NCBI RefSeq assembly: GCF_007754425.1
Contig: NZ_CP037452.1
Location: 6,737,164-6,801,163 of the forward strand
Direction: 5' to 3'
Source: Gimesia fumaroli
GTDB lineage: Bacteria > Planctomycetota > Planctomycetia > Planctomycetales > Planctomycetaceae
DNA: 64,000 bases
Part shown: positions 36,269 to 46,049 of the stretch, piece by piece
How the letters are laid out: each line of letters begins with the position of its first letter
How positions within the stretch are numbered: the first letter of the stretch is position 1
The notes under the pieces: generated by a model
Told to the model about the DNA's origin: nothing
What the model saw: only the letters and a program-made list of their open reading frames with translations
The model's database searches: none
Translations under genes and position numbers: made by a program

Positions 36269-37672
36269 ATGCGCCGTTTCCTGGTTCTCGCCTTACTGTT
36301 CTGTTGGAATCTGACTCCGGCTGTCGCCTCGACCGACAGACCGAATGTCGTGCTGTTCTTTATCGATGATCTGGGCTGGAGAGATGTCGGCTATATGGGC
36401 AGTGATTTCTTTGAGACGCCGCACATTGATCGTCTGGCACAAGAATCGATGCGGTTTTCATCCGCGTACTCAGCAGCACCCAATTGTGCGCCCAGTCGTG
36501 CCTGCCTGATGTCAGGCCAGTACACACCCCGGCATGGCGTCTATACAGTCGGAGATCCTGCACGCGGCAATGACCGTTATCGAAAGCTGGTCCCTGCCAA
36601 AAACAAAACGGTACTGGACGATAAAATCATCACGATTGCTGACACACTTTCCCAGGCCGGCTATCGTTGTGCCAGTGTCGGGAAATGGCATCTGGGACAG
36701 ACGCCGCTCTCGCAAGGCTTTCAAGTCAATATCGCCGGCAACCGGACGGGCAGCCCTCGCGGCGGTTACTTCAGTCCTTATAAAAACCCGCAACTCGCTG
36801 ACGGAAAGCAAGGCGAGTATCTCACCGATCGCCTGACCGATGAAGCCTGTGAATTCATCAAAGCCAAAGCAAAGACTCCCTTCTTTCTGTATCTGACACA
36901 TTACGCCGTGCATACGCCGCTGCAGGCCAAACAGGCGGACGTCGAATATTTCCAATCCAAGCCGCCAGGAAAACTGCATCAGCATGCAACGTATGCCGCG
37001 ATGATCAAAAGCATGGATGAAAGTATCGGTCGCGTTTTGGAAACGTTGAAAGCGCAACAGCTGGAGCAGAACACTATCATCATTTTCACCTCTGATAACG
37101 GTGGCTACGGACCAGCAACCAACATGCAACCGTTACGCGGTTCCAAAGGCATGTTGTATGAAGGAGGCATTCGCGTTCCCCTGGTCGTGAAGTGGCCAAG
37201 GGTAACCAAAGCGAATAGCGCCAGTGAGGAACCAGTCATCAACGTGGATCTTTATCCCACTCTGTTGGAAATGACGGGAACACCCCATCCGAAGGACTAT
37301 GTATTGGACGGCACTAGCCTGGTTCCCCTACTGAAAGATCCACAAAGTCAATTGAAACCCCGTTCGTTGTTCTGGCACTTTCCCGCTTATCTGCAAAAAT
37401 ACAAAGGCATGCAACAACGTTTTCGGACCACACCAGTTTCGGTGATCCGACAAGGCGACTGGAAGTTGCTGGAGTTCTTTGAAGACGGACATCGGGAACT
37501 CTATAATACGCGACTCGATATCAGCGAAACGATGAATCTGGCAGACAGCCATCCTGAGAAAGCAAAACAATTAGCGACGGCGCTGCATGACTGGCAGAAG
37601 CAGGTTCACGCAGCAATCCCTTCGGAACCTAACCCTCAATATCGTTCGAGGAATGAATCCAACGAAAAATAG
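36269..37672 (+). CDS. Secreted type I sulfatase
   Basis: The start is ATG 36269, with GGAAGGGA upstream, giving 467 aa. A signal peptide (about 1-21) precedes the alkaline-phosphatase-superfamily core. The formylglycine motif C-x-P-S-R is at Cys73 (CAPSR). The metal ligands are in FFIDDLGW (Asp33, Asp34) and in FTSDNGGYG, and GKWHLG is also conserved. The enzyme removes sulfate esters, probably from algal polysaccharides, and depends on a formylglycine-generating enzyme encoded elsewhere. The closing DW-x-K-x-x and LADSHPEKA segments are typical. Confidence 0.95.
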   Translation: MRRFLVLALLFCWNLTPAVASTDRPNVVLFFIDDLGWRDVGYMGSDFFETPHIDRLAQESMRFSSAYSAAPNCAPSRACLMSGQYTPRHGVYTVGDPARGNDRYRKLVPAKNKTVLDDKIITIADTLSQAGYRCASVGKWHLGQTPLSQGFQVNIAGNRTGSPRGGYFSPYKNPQLADGKQGEYLTDRLTDEACEFIKAKAKTPFFLYLTHYAVHTPLQAKQADVEYFQSKPPGKLHQHATYAAMIKSMDESIGRVLETLKAQQLEQNTIIIFTSDNGGYGPATNMQPLRGSKGMLYEGGIRVPLVVKWPRVTKANSASEEPVINVDLYPTLLEMTGTPHPKDYVLDGTSLVPLLKDPQSQLKPRSLFWHFPAYLQKYKGMQQRFRTTPVSVIRQGDWKLLEFFEDGHRELYNTRLDISETMNLADSHPEKAKQLATALHDWQKQVHAAIPSEPNPQYRSRNESNEK

Positions 37673-37693
37673 AAATGGAAGTCGAGACAGAGC

Positions 37694-38329
37694 ATGATGT
37701 GGGAAGATATTCTTAAGGATTTTATATACCTCTGGGCCGTCATCGATCCGATTGGATCCATCCCGGTATTTATCGCCGTCACTTCCGGAACGAGTGCGGC
37801 AGTGCAGCGTCAGATTGCGTTCCGCGCCATTCTGACGGCGGCAATTGTTTTGATTGTATTTATTCTCGGAGGCCAGTTATTACTGGACGCATTAGAGATC
37901 CCGCTGGCCGCCTTTCAGATCGCCGGCGGGATGGTGTTGTTTCTGTTTGCGCTGACGATGATTTTTGGTGAAAGCAAGCCGGAAGCAGAAATTGAAGAAT
38001 CACACAAAGTGAATGCGCATCAAAGCAAGGCCATCTTCCCTTTGGCGATTCCGTCGATCGCCTCACCGGGGGCGATGATGGCGGTCGTCTTAATTACAGA
38101 CAACCATCGTTTTGAACTCAGCCAGCAACTGATTTCTACACTGACCATGTTAATCGTCTTGTTGATTACCCTGGGATTCCTGTTATTGGCAGGGCCGATT
38201 CAAAAAGTCATCGGCGATTCCGGTGCCAGTGTGGTCAGTCGGATCGGAGGCTTAATTCTGGCTTCCGTAGCCGTCGATAGTGTTTTGAGTGGAATTAAAA
38301 CGTACTTCGATATTCAAATACCTGGTTGA
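37694..38329 (+). CDS. MarC-family integral membrane protein
   Basis: The 211-aa protein has six predicted membrane helices and the family signatures FIYLWAVIDPIGSIPVF near the N-terminus and PLAIPSIASPGAMMAVV in the middle. MarC/UPF0056 proteins are inner-membrane proteins of unknown transport role; the old link to multiple antibiotic resistance has not held. It starts 21 bp after the sulfatase stop and is probably cotranscribed, though no functional link is obvious. Confidence 0.92.
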   Translation: MMWEDILKDFIYLWAVIDPIGSIPVFIAVTSGTSAAVQRQIAFRAILTAAIVLIVFILGGQLLLDALEIPLAAFQIAGGMVLFLFALTMIFGESKPEAEIEESHKVNAHQSKAIFPLAIPSIASPGAMMAVVLITDNHRFELSQQLISTLTMLIVLLITLGFLLLAGPIQKVIGDSGASVVSRIGGLILASVAVDSVLSGIKTYFDIQIPG

Positions 38330-38381
38330 ATCTGAAAGCGGGATCTGAAACAAGGGGGCGCTCATTCGAAATTCGCATCAG

Positions 38382-39965
38382 TTGAGTATGATCCTGCTGC
38401 CCGCCTTGGCCATGTCTGTTGGCTGGGGGTTCCGTGGTAATTATGGCCACGAGGCTGGTGCGATGGTTCCCGGTGCCCTGGTCGCGTTAGCCGTCTGTCT
38501 TACATCCCGTCGTCCCGACTGGTGGAATCGGGCCACCATCATGGCATTTCTTGGTGCGATCGGCTGGGCGTTCGGCGGCCAGATGAGCTACGGCCGTGTC
38601 ATTGGATATACTGCTGGTTCCGAGTTGATTGATGTCACCTATGGATATGCCAGCCTGTTTTTAATTGGCGCCCTCTGGGGCGGTATCGGGGCCGGTATTC
38701 TTGCGTTATCACTCACACTGAAACGCGCGGAGCTGGAACAGTTTTCTTTTCCACTCGGCTTTCTTTGGATCTTCTGGCTGGCGATGGATTTGAGTGGACT
38801 ATCAGAATATTTGCATGAACTGTGGAACTCCTACGATGTAGACTGGGTTGCCGCAGTTTCTGCCGTACTGTTGTTTCTGATGCTGTATCGTGCCCGGCCT
38901 GATTTTCACCGTCCCTGCCGGTTTCTGCTGTTACTTTCACTCGGCTGGTTAGCCGGTTTTTTCATTCTGACGCCTGTTCTGGGTTTAAGAATGACGCCCC
39001 CGCGCGGTGATAACTGGGCAGGATGCGTCGGCCTGTATGTTGCACTCGTTTTCTATTTGAAACGAGAACAGAACAATGCCGCACTGCGTTTGTCCGCTTA
39101 TGGCTTTCTGTTTGGCGGGATCGGATTTCTGCTGGGCGACTTTATCAATATGCTCGGTCGCGGTCAGTGGTCCATTCTGGGAAGCTGGCCGATGCTGCAA
39201 GGTCTGGATTACTGGAAATGGATGGAACAGTTTTTCGGTCTAGTCATGGGGGCCGGCATCGGGTGGGGCGTGCAAAGCCTGATTACCCAGCCATCAGGTC
39301 AGGAACAGCAATTAAGCGGCATGGATTCTAACGAAACCGATTCACGAATACTCGCGGCTCCTGAAGAAGATACCAATACACGCGGCATGAATTTTATTGG
39401 ACTGATTTTTCTGCTGGTGATTCTGCCGTGGAAGAATCTCCACAAAAATGTCATTCAATGGCAGAAAGAAAAATGGATTCCCGAAGAATTCTGGAACCTG
39501 CCCGGCGGCTTCTGGTTTCTGGTCGTGGGACTGCTGTTTTCACTGGCAATCATGGCAGCAATCTGGGAAGCCAGACGTCAGAAACTGGCATTGGTTCCCG
39601 ATTCGAACCTGGGCCGTGCACAATGGCTGTTCCTGTTAGTTCTCTGGATGTCACTCGCGGGCGATTTCAGTAAAGCATTGCCTCGCCTGGCAGAAAGATC
39701 TGTGTTTCTGGTACAGATTTCGTTCTGGATCACCGGGGCACTCTGCACCCTGTTGGTAGTGCGGCTGAAAGAAAGCGATCAACGGCTGCCCGATCAAGGG
39801 CTCAGTTGTTCTGATCGACGTTGGTCACTGAGCCCCATGACTAAACTGTTTTCGATCATACTGACCGCCACGTTAATTACTTCAGCCGGCTGGCTCACCA
39901 TTCAGACGCATGATGAGCCGTTACCGGGAAGTCACTTACGCTTTGAGAACCCGAATACCGACTAG
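38382..39965 (+). CDS. Polytopic membrane protein of unknown function
   Basis: The roughly 527-aa protein has about 12 hydrophobic helices. A conserved-looking start reads LALSVGWGF-like (MSVGWGFRGNYGHEAGAMVPGAL), followed by FGGQMSYGRVIGY. It has no recognised transporter or enzyme motif. Its start is uncertain: TTG 38382 and ATG 38388 lack a good binding site. A strong AAGGGGG at 38352-38358 would fit a rare start further upstream, and the frame is open back to 38349. A polar stretch (about 310-335) divides two membrane halves. Similar proteins occur in planctomycetes. Confidence 0.65.
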   Translation: MSMILLPALAMSVGWGFRGNYGHEAGAMVPGALVALAVCLTSRRPDWWNRATIMAFLGAIGWAFGGQMSYGRVIGYTAGSELIDVTYGYASLFLIGALWGGIGAGILALSLTLKRAELEQFSFPLGFLWIFWLAMDLSGLSEYLHELWNSYDVDWVAAVSAVLLFLMLYRARPDFHRPCRFLLLLSLGWLAGFFILTPVLGLRMTPPRGDNWAGCVGLYVALVFYLKREQNNAALRLSAYGFLFGGIGFLLGDFINMLGRGQWSILGSWPMLQGLDYWKWMEQFFGLVMGAGIGWGVQSLITQPSGQEQQLSGMDSNETDSRILAAPEEDTNTRGMNFIGLIFLLVILPWKNLHKNVIQWQKEKWIPEEFWNLPGGFWFLVVGLLFSLAIMAAIWEARRQKLALVPDSNLGRAQWLFLLVLWMSLAGDFSKALPRLAERSVFLVQISFWITGALCTLLVVRLKESDQRLPDQGLSCSDRRWSLSPMTKLFSIILTATLITSAGWLTIQTHDEPLPGSHLRFENPNTD

Positions 39966-39976
39966 ACTGTGTCCAG

Positions 39977-40042
39977 TTTTACTGTAGCGTCACCAAGACC
40001 ATTTGGACCGAGTATCTTAGATCGAGACACGCTATAGTAAAA
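39977..40042. repeat. Inverted repeat between convergent genes
   Basis: TTTTACTGTAGCGT (39977-39990) and ACGCTATAGTAAAA (40029-40042) are reverse complements with one mismatch, separated by 38 bp. They lie between two convergent genes and may act as a bidirectional terminator. The long loop makes this tentative. Confidence 0.5.
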
Positions 40043-40053
40043 TGTGATGCGCT

Positions 40054-40890
40054 CTAGTGGAGTATTGTGGGGTTCGGATCCCAACCTGCTACGACGGCAT
40101 CTGGTGCAAGTACGAAGATTTCAACGCGGCGATTTTTCTGCCGTGCGGAATCATTCTGATTAGGTACCACCGGCTGAAACATACTGTATCCGGCAGAACC
40201 CATCCGGTCCTGTTTCACACCAAACTTGGAAAGTGAAAGCACCACCGAGTTTGCCCGGTTCGTGGATAAATGCCAGTTTGTAGGATGACGCCGTTGCGTA
40301 TTTGCTTTCGAGATCGGTTTGTCATCTGTATGCCCCACAACCAGGACATTCAGGCGTGATGCATTGCCGTCATTCATGATTGCAGCAAACTGATTCAGAA
40401 TTTCTTTCGCTGCAGGCTTCAGGACGTCACTACCGGAATCAAACAGAAGGTCTGAATGAAACTTACTGACCCCCGTATTCGGGTCGAATTCGAAATCGGG
40501 ATATTTGTCTGCCAGTTCCTGGAAGCGGCGAGTGCCTTCGCCATCAAGGGGGCTCGGCTGGCCTTTTGCTTTTTTCATCAGGCTCACATAACGCTGCTGC
40601 ATTTCAGAACGTTCGGAGTTCAAATTGTCCAGCCGCTTGTTAGCGATGTTCAAATTGGATTCCAGCGACTGGCTGCGCATTGCCAGTTGATCGCGCTCAT
40701 GCTGCAGTGCGTTCGCAGACTGCTGAAACTGGTCACGTTGCATTGCCAGTTCCATGTTTTGATCATAAAGCTGTTGTGAACGGTACATGCTCTGACGCAG
40801 TTGCGCATTGGGGCCACGCTTACAGGCCGTCTGAGTCATAGTAAATAAACACACTGCGCTAAGCAGGCATACCCGTACGATGATGGGCAT
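40054..40890 (-). CDS. OmpA/MotB-domain lipoprotein
   Basis: The 278-aa protein has a signal peptide with lipobox TQTAC (Cys about 23), then a coiled coil of about 90 residues (35-120). The C-terminal OmpA-like domain (150-265) carries LLFDSGSDVLKPAAKEILNQFA, VVGHTDD and NRRVEIFVL, the peptidoglycan-binding signature with the conserved Asp and Arg. It should tether the outer membrane to the cell wall. It is monocistronic. Confidence 0.92.
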   Translation of the reverse strand: MPIIVRVCLLSAVCLFTMTQTACKRGPNAQLRQSMYRSQQLYDQNMELAMQRDQFQQSANALQHERDQLAMRSQSLESNLNIANKRLDNLNSERSEMQQRYVSLMKKAKGQPSPLDGEGTRRFQELADKYPDFEFDPNTGVSKFHSDLLFDSGSDVLKPAAKEILNQFAAIMNDGNASRLNVLVVGHTDDKPISKANTQRRHPTNWHLSTNRANSVVLSLSKFGVKQDRMGSAGYSMFQPVVPNQNDSARQKNRRVEIFVLAPDAVVAGWDPNPTILH

Positions 40891-41299
40891 CTTCGGTGCT
40901 CCTTTATCTCACTCTGAATAGAATCACGATTCCAGTTGCGCAAGCTTTCATGAGAATGGCACCACAGGTTATGTAGAGACATAGCATGAAGATTCACACA
41001 ATCTTGAAAAGCCAGGCTGATTCAAGGAAAGATGAATGGAATAAAAAATCAATTTTAATGGGTTGGTAGGTTTTGAGATGTGATATGCGATTGCATATCC
41101 TGCCGGGCAATTAAATTCGTAGTGTGAAGTGAGAGAGGTTTACTCATTCAAAAGCCAACAGAAGCGGATTTATATCGCGTCTGGTTTATTGTGCCAAGAG
41201 CAACATGATCAAAAAAAGACGGATTTTAAGAGTTTGAAATATCTACAAAACAGGGGAGATACAGGAGAATCTCGCGACAAGCACAGGGGGTAAAAAACA
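40891..41299. other. Intergenic region without supported gene
   Basis: An AT-rich stretch of about 400 bp between two minus-strand genes. It presumably contains the promoter of the OmpA-like gene. No coding or structured RNA signal was recognised. Confidence 0.35.
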
Positions 41300-41342
41300 A
41301 AAACAGGTGAGGCATGACAACGAGTCAAACGCCACCTGTTTT
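41300..41342 (-). terminator. Terminator of the prepilin-like gene
   Basis: AAAACAGGTG (41300-41309) pairs with CACCTGTTTT (41333-41342), and on the minus strand a TTTTGTTTTTT run follows. It lies 47 bp past the stop of the prepilin-like gene. Confidence 0.75.
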
Positions 41343-41389
41343 GTTGGAGAGTTAGATTCAAATGCAACAACCGAAAACAGTTCCGTAAA

Positions 41390-41974
41390 TTAAAGCTTCG
41401 CCTGGAGCCGTTTCAAATCCTGTTCGAGTAGCTTAATCGCTTCTGCCACATTTCTTCGGGCAACCAGAGAAGCCTTGTTTTGAGACAGATCCAATTTAAA
41501 GTTTTTCAGAGCCCGTTTTGTCTTACGGATCTTTTCTGCTGTTGATAATTCGGGGGGCGCTTCTTCGTCAACAAAGCAAGTCTGACAGATAGCGTCACCC
41601 GGCTTGAGGGCATCAACGGGCGCTGAGGTCATTTCAGATTCTGTGTAAGAATCTTCTTCAGCCTGCAACGCCATGGCGTTTTCTTTCTGTTGCTTTTTTA
41701 AATTGATCGCATACATATCCAGAATTTCCTGGAGTGAATGCTTATAGGTACCTGAAATTTCGGAAATGACGGGGCCGCCAGCATACTCATATTCACGATA
41801 GACCCAATAAGGACCTTCTTGCTGTTTGTGTTTCAAGGAGGCGTCCTGTGCCTTCTGAATCTCGGGTAACAACAAAGCAATGAGAACGGCTATTGATGCA
41901 ATAGCCACCATTAATTCGATTAGGGTAAAGCCTCTTTTCATTCCTCTCTTCTTAGATGGGAAGTCACTCACCAT
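41390..41974 (-). CDS. Type IV prepilin-like protein without a DUF1559 body
   Basis: The 194-aa product has a basic leader and the class III signal [24 protein letters not shown], with cleavage expected after the Gly before FTLIE (about residue 15). Instead of a DUF1559 body, the rest is polar and helical. It carries one CQTC pair (about residues 130-133) and a Lys-rich C-terminal coiled region. The start could be ATG 41974, GTG 41971 or ATG 41941; AAGGAGAG precedes the first two. A sigma-54 promoter candidate lies about 130 bp upstream, the classical mode of control for pilin genes. Confidence 0.78.
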   Translation of the reverse strand: MVSDFPSKKRGMKRGFTLIELMVAIASIAVLIALLLPEIQKAQDASLKHKQQEGPYWVYREYEYAGGPVISEISGTYKHSLQEILDMYAINLKKQQKENAMALQAEEDSYTESEMTSAPVDALKPGDAICQTCFVDEEAPPELSTAEKIRKTKRALKNFKLDLSQNKASLVARRNVAEAIKLLEQDLKRLQAKL

Positions 41975-42105
41975 CTCTCCTTATAAAACAGATTGACAAT
42001 ATGCTCATCAAACAGTTTCGAGCACATACTTTGAACGCCCGGAGTTATAAGGGCACATGTTTAAGAGAATGTTGCTGTTTGATGATTATCGTGATTTAGA
42101 CTCAA

Positions 42106-42121
42106 AGCGAATCATGTGCCA
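42106..42121 (-). promoter_or_regulatory. Sigma-54 (RpoN) promoter candidate for the prepilin-like gene
   Basis: On the minus strand the site reads TGGCACATGATTCGCT. It matches the -24/-12 consensus TGGCAC-R-N4-TTGC-W at every defined position but one (TC for TT). The spacing of the invariant GG and GC is exact. It lies 132 bp upstream of the likely start codon. Confidence 0.5.
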
Positions 42122-42547
42122 AAGCAGAAATGCATCATCTTGGACAAACAGAAATATATCCCTATGTGCTTAATGTATAATGAGATAAGACCATCGTTTT
42201 ACTCAGTGTTTAACCGGGATTTATTTTTTGATTCATCAAAGAAACACCGTCATAGTTTGAAGTTGCCTGATTCTTGAGCACTCTGATTTACTGAAGTCTC
42301 AACTGTAGATTATGAACCAGTGTAAGCTTGACCCGGACTTCACTGGCATAACCATTTCAAACAGGACCGGAGGGTAAGAAAAGAATTTCGTGCACAAACT
42401 AGAGCCACTAAAGAGGGGGGCTTACTACTGTATTGTTTCTGTTTCCTGTAAAATAAACGCTCTTGAGATAAATCAATAACATCCCCACCACTCATCTGGG
42501 GATGAACCGGGATCAGTAGTTGGATTGACAGCAAAGAGGAGACTCAC
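42122..42547. other. Intergenic region upstream of the exporter operon
   Basis: About 425 bp, with no gene supported. A small hairpin CATCCCCA/TGGGGATG (42481-42505) lies just before the exporter genes and could be a leader structure. There is no T run, so it is not a terminator. Confidence 0.4.
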
Positions 42548-43681
42548 TTGAAAAGAATTCTGGGACTGATCGTCTTAGCAGCGGTGCTGATCGCCGCATT
42601 AATCCTAAGTCAAAATCGATATGTGCCTCTGAAGGTCTCAGGCTTTCTGGAAGCAGATGACATTCGTCCCGGTTCACGCGTGGGGGGGCGAGTCAAACAG
42701 GTTCTGATCGAAGAAGGCCAATCGGTTTCCAAAGGTGAATTGCTGTTTGAACTGGAACCGTATGACTTACTGGAGCGACGTGCCGAAGCAGTCGCCGGAT
42801 TAGCCGAAGCGAAAGCTAATTACGAAAAGCTGGTGGCCGGCTTTCGAACCGAAGAAATTGCCAAAGCTCAGGCCCAGGTGGATCAACTCAAAGCACGGTT
42901 AACCTTATTAGTGAACGGCCCCCGACAACAGGAAATCGATTCTGCCGTCGCAGAATTGCAACTGGCGGATGCAGAGTACCGGCTGGCAAAAGCAAAACAG
43001 ACGAGGATCGAGACACTGTTTGCCAAAAAATCGGCCTCGAAAGATGAGCTGGATACAGCGAACACCGAATTGCAGGCAACCGCCGCCAGAAAAGAGGTCC
43101 GACAGAAGGCCCTTGATTTATTAAAAGAAGGAACGCGAATAGAAGAGATTGAAGAAGCCCGCGCTAAGTTAAAGCAGGCTGAAGAAGACTGGCAATTATT
43201 GAAAAATGGAAATCGCCGCGAAGACATCGCACAAGCGAAAGCAGCTGTGAACAAAGCGGAAGCGTCGTTACAAGTCATCGATGATCAGATCCAGGAATTG
43301 AAAGTCTTTTCTCCGCTGGATGGAACAATCGAAGCGGTTACCTTACAACCGGGAGACCTGGTTGGCAGCAATGTTCCTGTCATTTCCATTCTCGACTGGA
43401 ATCACTTATGGGTGCGCTGCTACGTGCCCGAGAATCATTTGGATATTCATATCGACCAGGAAGTGGATGTGACCATTGACAGTTACCCTGACAAAGTCTT
43501 CAAAGGACGCGTCACTTTTGTCTCACGTCAGGCCGAGTTTGTGCCACGCAACGTACAGACTCCTGAAGAACGTTCAAAACAGGTATTTCGCATCAAAGTC
43601 AGAATTGAAGGTCAGGACAAGTTGCTCAGGCCAGGGATGTCCGCAGATGTCTGGTTAGACAAAAAGGACACCAGACCATGA
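42548..43681 (+). CDS. HlyD-family membrane fusion protein of an ABC exporter
   Basis: The start is TTG 42548, with AGAGGAG six bases upstream, giving 377 aa. One N-terminal membrane helix (5-22) is followed by the lipoyl-like half-motif RPGSRVGGRVKQVLIEEGQ. A long alpha-helical hairpin carries repeated R-x-E-E-I/D-x-A-x-A units (about 85-250), and the second half-motif is VFSPLDGTIEAVTLQPGDLV. It spans the periplasm and connects the ABC transporter to an outer-membrane channel. It overlaps the transporter gene by 4 bp (ATGA), so the two are coupled. It resembles E. coli YbhG. Confidence 0.92.
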   Translation: MKRILGLIVLAAVLIAALILSQNRYVPLKVSGFLEADDIRPGSRVGGRVKQVLIEEGQSVSKGELLFELEPYDLLERRAEAVAGLAEAKANYEKLVAGFRTEEIAKAQAQVDQLKARLTLLVNGPRQQEIDSAVAELQLADAEYRLAKAKQTRIETLFAKKSASKDELDTANTELQATAARKEVRQKALDLLKEGTRIEEIEEARAKLKQAEEDWQLLKNGNRREDIAQAKAAVNKAEASLQVIDDQIQELKVFSPLDGTIEAVTLQPGDLVGSNVPVISILDWNHLWVRCYVPENHLDIHIDQEVDVTIDSYPDKVFKGRVTFVSRQAEFVPRNVQTPEERSKQVFRIKVRIEGQDKLLRPGMSADVWLDKKDTRP

Positions 43682-45897
43682 GCTCTGTGATCCAACTCAA
43701 TCGACTCACACGCAATTTTGGCTCACTCCGCGCCGTCGACCAGGTAAGCTTCGAAGTTGAACGGGGTGCTATCTTCGGCTTACTCGGCCCGAACGGGAGC
43801 GGAAAATCAACGATCATCCGCATGCTGTGCGGGGTTCTGCAGCCCACGGGAGGATCGGCGCACGTCTTAGGCTTTGACGTCGCACATGATGCAGAACAAA
43901 TCAAACGCCAGATTGGTTATATGTCGCAGAGTTTCAGTCTGTATTCCGATTTGAGCGTACGGGAAAACATCGAATTTTATGGTCGTATCTATGGGCTCAG
44001 TCCCGAGAAACTGGAACAGCGATTTCAGGAGATTATCGAACTAACCTCACTGGGCGATCGGCTGGATCAACTGGCCGGCAGTTTGTCCGGCGGCTGGAAA
44101 CAACGTCTGGCTTTGGGCTGTGCCCTGATCCATGAACCACAGGTTCTTTTTCTGGATGAACCAACAGCGGGCATCGATCCGGTCGCACGGCGGGATTTAT
44201 GGGACCTGCTGTTTGACCTGGCCGGGCAGGGCGTCACACTGTTCGTCACCACACACTATATGGACGAAGCCGAACGCTGTAGTGATGTCGGGTACATTTA
44301 TGATTCACGGTTGATCGTCTGTGGAAAACCGGATGAATTAAAGCATTTGCCCAGTGTTACCCCAGAGGGGACCGCCCGCTTTGAAATTGAAACGGTTGAC
44401 CCCGCCACCAAACTGGCCACCTTTCGCGAATTGGACGGCGTGCAGGACGCGACGCTCTTCGGTCAAACCATTCATGTGCTGGCAGACCAGCGTTTATCAG
44501 AAACGGACCTGCTCCAGCAAATTGAAGAAGAACGGGAAACAGCCCAGATCAGGCCGATCACCCCCTCACTGGAAGATGTCTTTGTCACGTTAAGCCGAGC
44601 AGAGGGGCTGAATCATAGTGATATAGATCGGTCGACACAGACACCAGTAGAAGTCTGTCCGAAACCGACGAGCCCCAAGTCGCCAGAATCGGAAATCGTG
44701 TCGGAAGACCAGCTCATCAGGAAAAAGCCGGCTCCCACGCGCGCAAGTCTCATGGCGGGCTTCTGGGCGATTCTGGTCAAAGAATTTTCGCACGTCCGTC
44801 GTGAACCGGCAACGCTTCTGTTCGTGTTTGCTGTTCCGGTGTTACAGACGATCATTTTTGGTTTTGCCATTGATACGCAAATCGAAAATATTCCGACGGT
44901 CATCTATGACCTGGATGGACGCTCCAGTGCGCGCGAATTAAGAGACACCTTTGCCAATACGCGCACGTTTCAGATTATCGAACGCGTCTTTGATGAGGAT
45001 GCTTTCCATTACGCACTCCAGTCGGGCAAAGCAAAGGTCGGAGTCATTATTCCCCCCGACTATTCGGATCGCCTGCTACGAGGAGAGCAGGTCTCGGTTC
45101 AGGTACTGATTGACGGCAGCGATTCGCAGGTCGCAACAACCGCGTTGAACGCTTCCAATCTCTTGGGGCTGAATCTCTCGACCCAAATGGCGAAACAGTT
45201 TGCCGAGACTCTGCCCCGGGTTCCTGCCCGCGATGCCCAAGGCGCCGCGGCGCTACCGCTCGAAGTCAGGCCGCGTCTGTTGTACAACCCGGACCTGGAA
45301 AGTTCGCACTTTTTTGTCCCCGGTCTGGTGGGGATTATTTTACAGCTAGTCACACTGTTTCTGACATCATTCGCAATCGTCAGAGAACGGGAACTGGGAA
45401 CGCTGGAGCAACTGTTCGTGACTCCGGTCAGTAAATCCGGCTTGATGCTGGGGAAACTGGTTCCATATGCATTGATTGGTTTTGTCGAAACGTTGATCGT
45501 GTTAACCGTCATGGTCTTCTTTTTTGGCGTTCCCATTCATGGATCTCTCTGGGAATTATTAGTTCTGTCTCTCTTATTTCTGGTTTGCGGCCTGGGATTG
45601 GGAATGCTGGTCTCCACCGTTTCCCGCACGCAATTGCAGGCGGTTCAGTTCGCGTTTCTAATTATGCTGCCTTCCGTTTTATTATCGGGCTTCATGTTTC
45701 CGCGTTCTCAGATGCCGCTTCCCATTTATCTCTTCACGTTCATTATTCCCGTTACTTATTTCCTGGAAATTCTGAGGGGGATTGTTTTGCGCGGTGCAGA
45801 TATCACCGATTTACTGCCGCATATCGCAGGACTCACCCTGTGTTGCATCGCTATTATTGGCATCAGTTTAAAGAGATTCCAAAAGCAGCTATCATAA
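43678..45897 (+). CDS. ABC exporter with ATPase and permease fused (YbhF-YbhS-like)
   Basis: The 739-aa protein joins a nucleotide-binding domain to an ABC-2-type permease. The first has Walker A GPNGSGKST (37-45), signature LSGGWKQR (about 134), Walker B VLFLDEPTAGID and the H-loop VTTHYMDEAE. The permease half (about 360-739) has one N-terminal helix, a large periplasmic domain and five C-terminal helices with ERELGTLEQLFVTPVS, typical of the family. In YbhFSR these functions are on separate proteins, and two permeases are usual. Only one fused subunit is present here, so it should homodimerise. It exports hydrophobic or cationic compounds by analogy. Confidence 0.92.
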   Translation: MSSVIQLNRLTRNFGSLRAVDQVSFEVERGAIFGLLGPNGSGKSTIIRMLCGVLQPTGGSAHVLGFDVAHDAEQIKRQIGYMSQSFSLYSDLSVRENIEFYGRIYGLSPEKLEQRFQEIIELTSLGDRLDQLAGSLSGGWKQRLALGCALIHEPQVLFLDEPTAGIDPVARRDLWDLLFDLAGQGVTLFVTTHYMDEAERCSDVGYIYDSRLIVCGKPDELKHLPSVTPEGTARFEIETVDPATKLATFRELDGVQDATLFGQTIHVLADQRLSETDLLQQIEEERETAQIRPITPSLEDVFVTLSRAEGLNHSDIDRSTQTPVEVCPKPTSPKSPESEIVSEDQLIRKKPAPTRASLMAGFWAILVKEFSHVRREPATLLFVFAVPVLQTIIFGFAIDTQIENIPTVIYDLDGRSSARELRDTFANTRTFQIIERVFDEDAFHYALQSGKAKVGVIIPPDYSDRLLRGEQVSVQVLIDGSDSQVATTALNASNLLGLNLSTQMAKQFAETLPRVPARDAQGAAALPLEVRPRLLYNPDLESSHFFVPGLVGIILQLVTLFLTSFAIVRERELGTLEQLFVTPVSKSGLMLGKLVPYALIGFVETLIVLTVMVFFFGVPIHGSLWELLVLSLLFLVCGLGLGMLVSTVSRTQLQAVQFAFLIMLPSVLLSGFMFPRSQMPLPIYLFTFIIPVTYFLEILRGIVLRGADITDLLPHIAGLTLCCIAIIGISLKRFQKQLS

Positions 45898-46049
45898 GGA
45901 GACCTGAGAATTGGTTAGCCGTAATAAAAACGGTAAGATAATATTGAAATCAACGCCCGGAGATTGATTTCTCCGGTCTCGTAACCAGCACGACCATCCC
46001 GCAAACCGTTCACTCCACTTCGATCTCCCCCTACAGGAGCCTGCAAATT

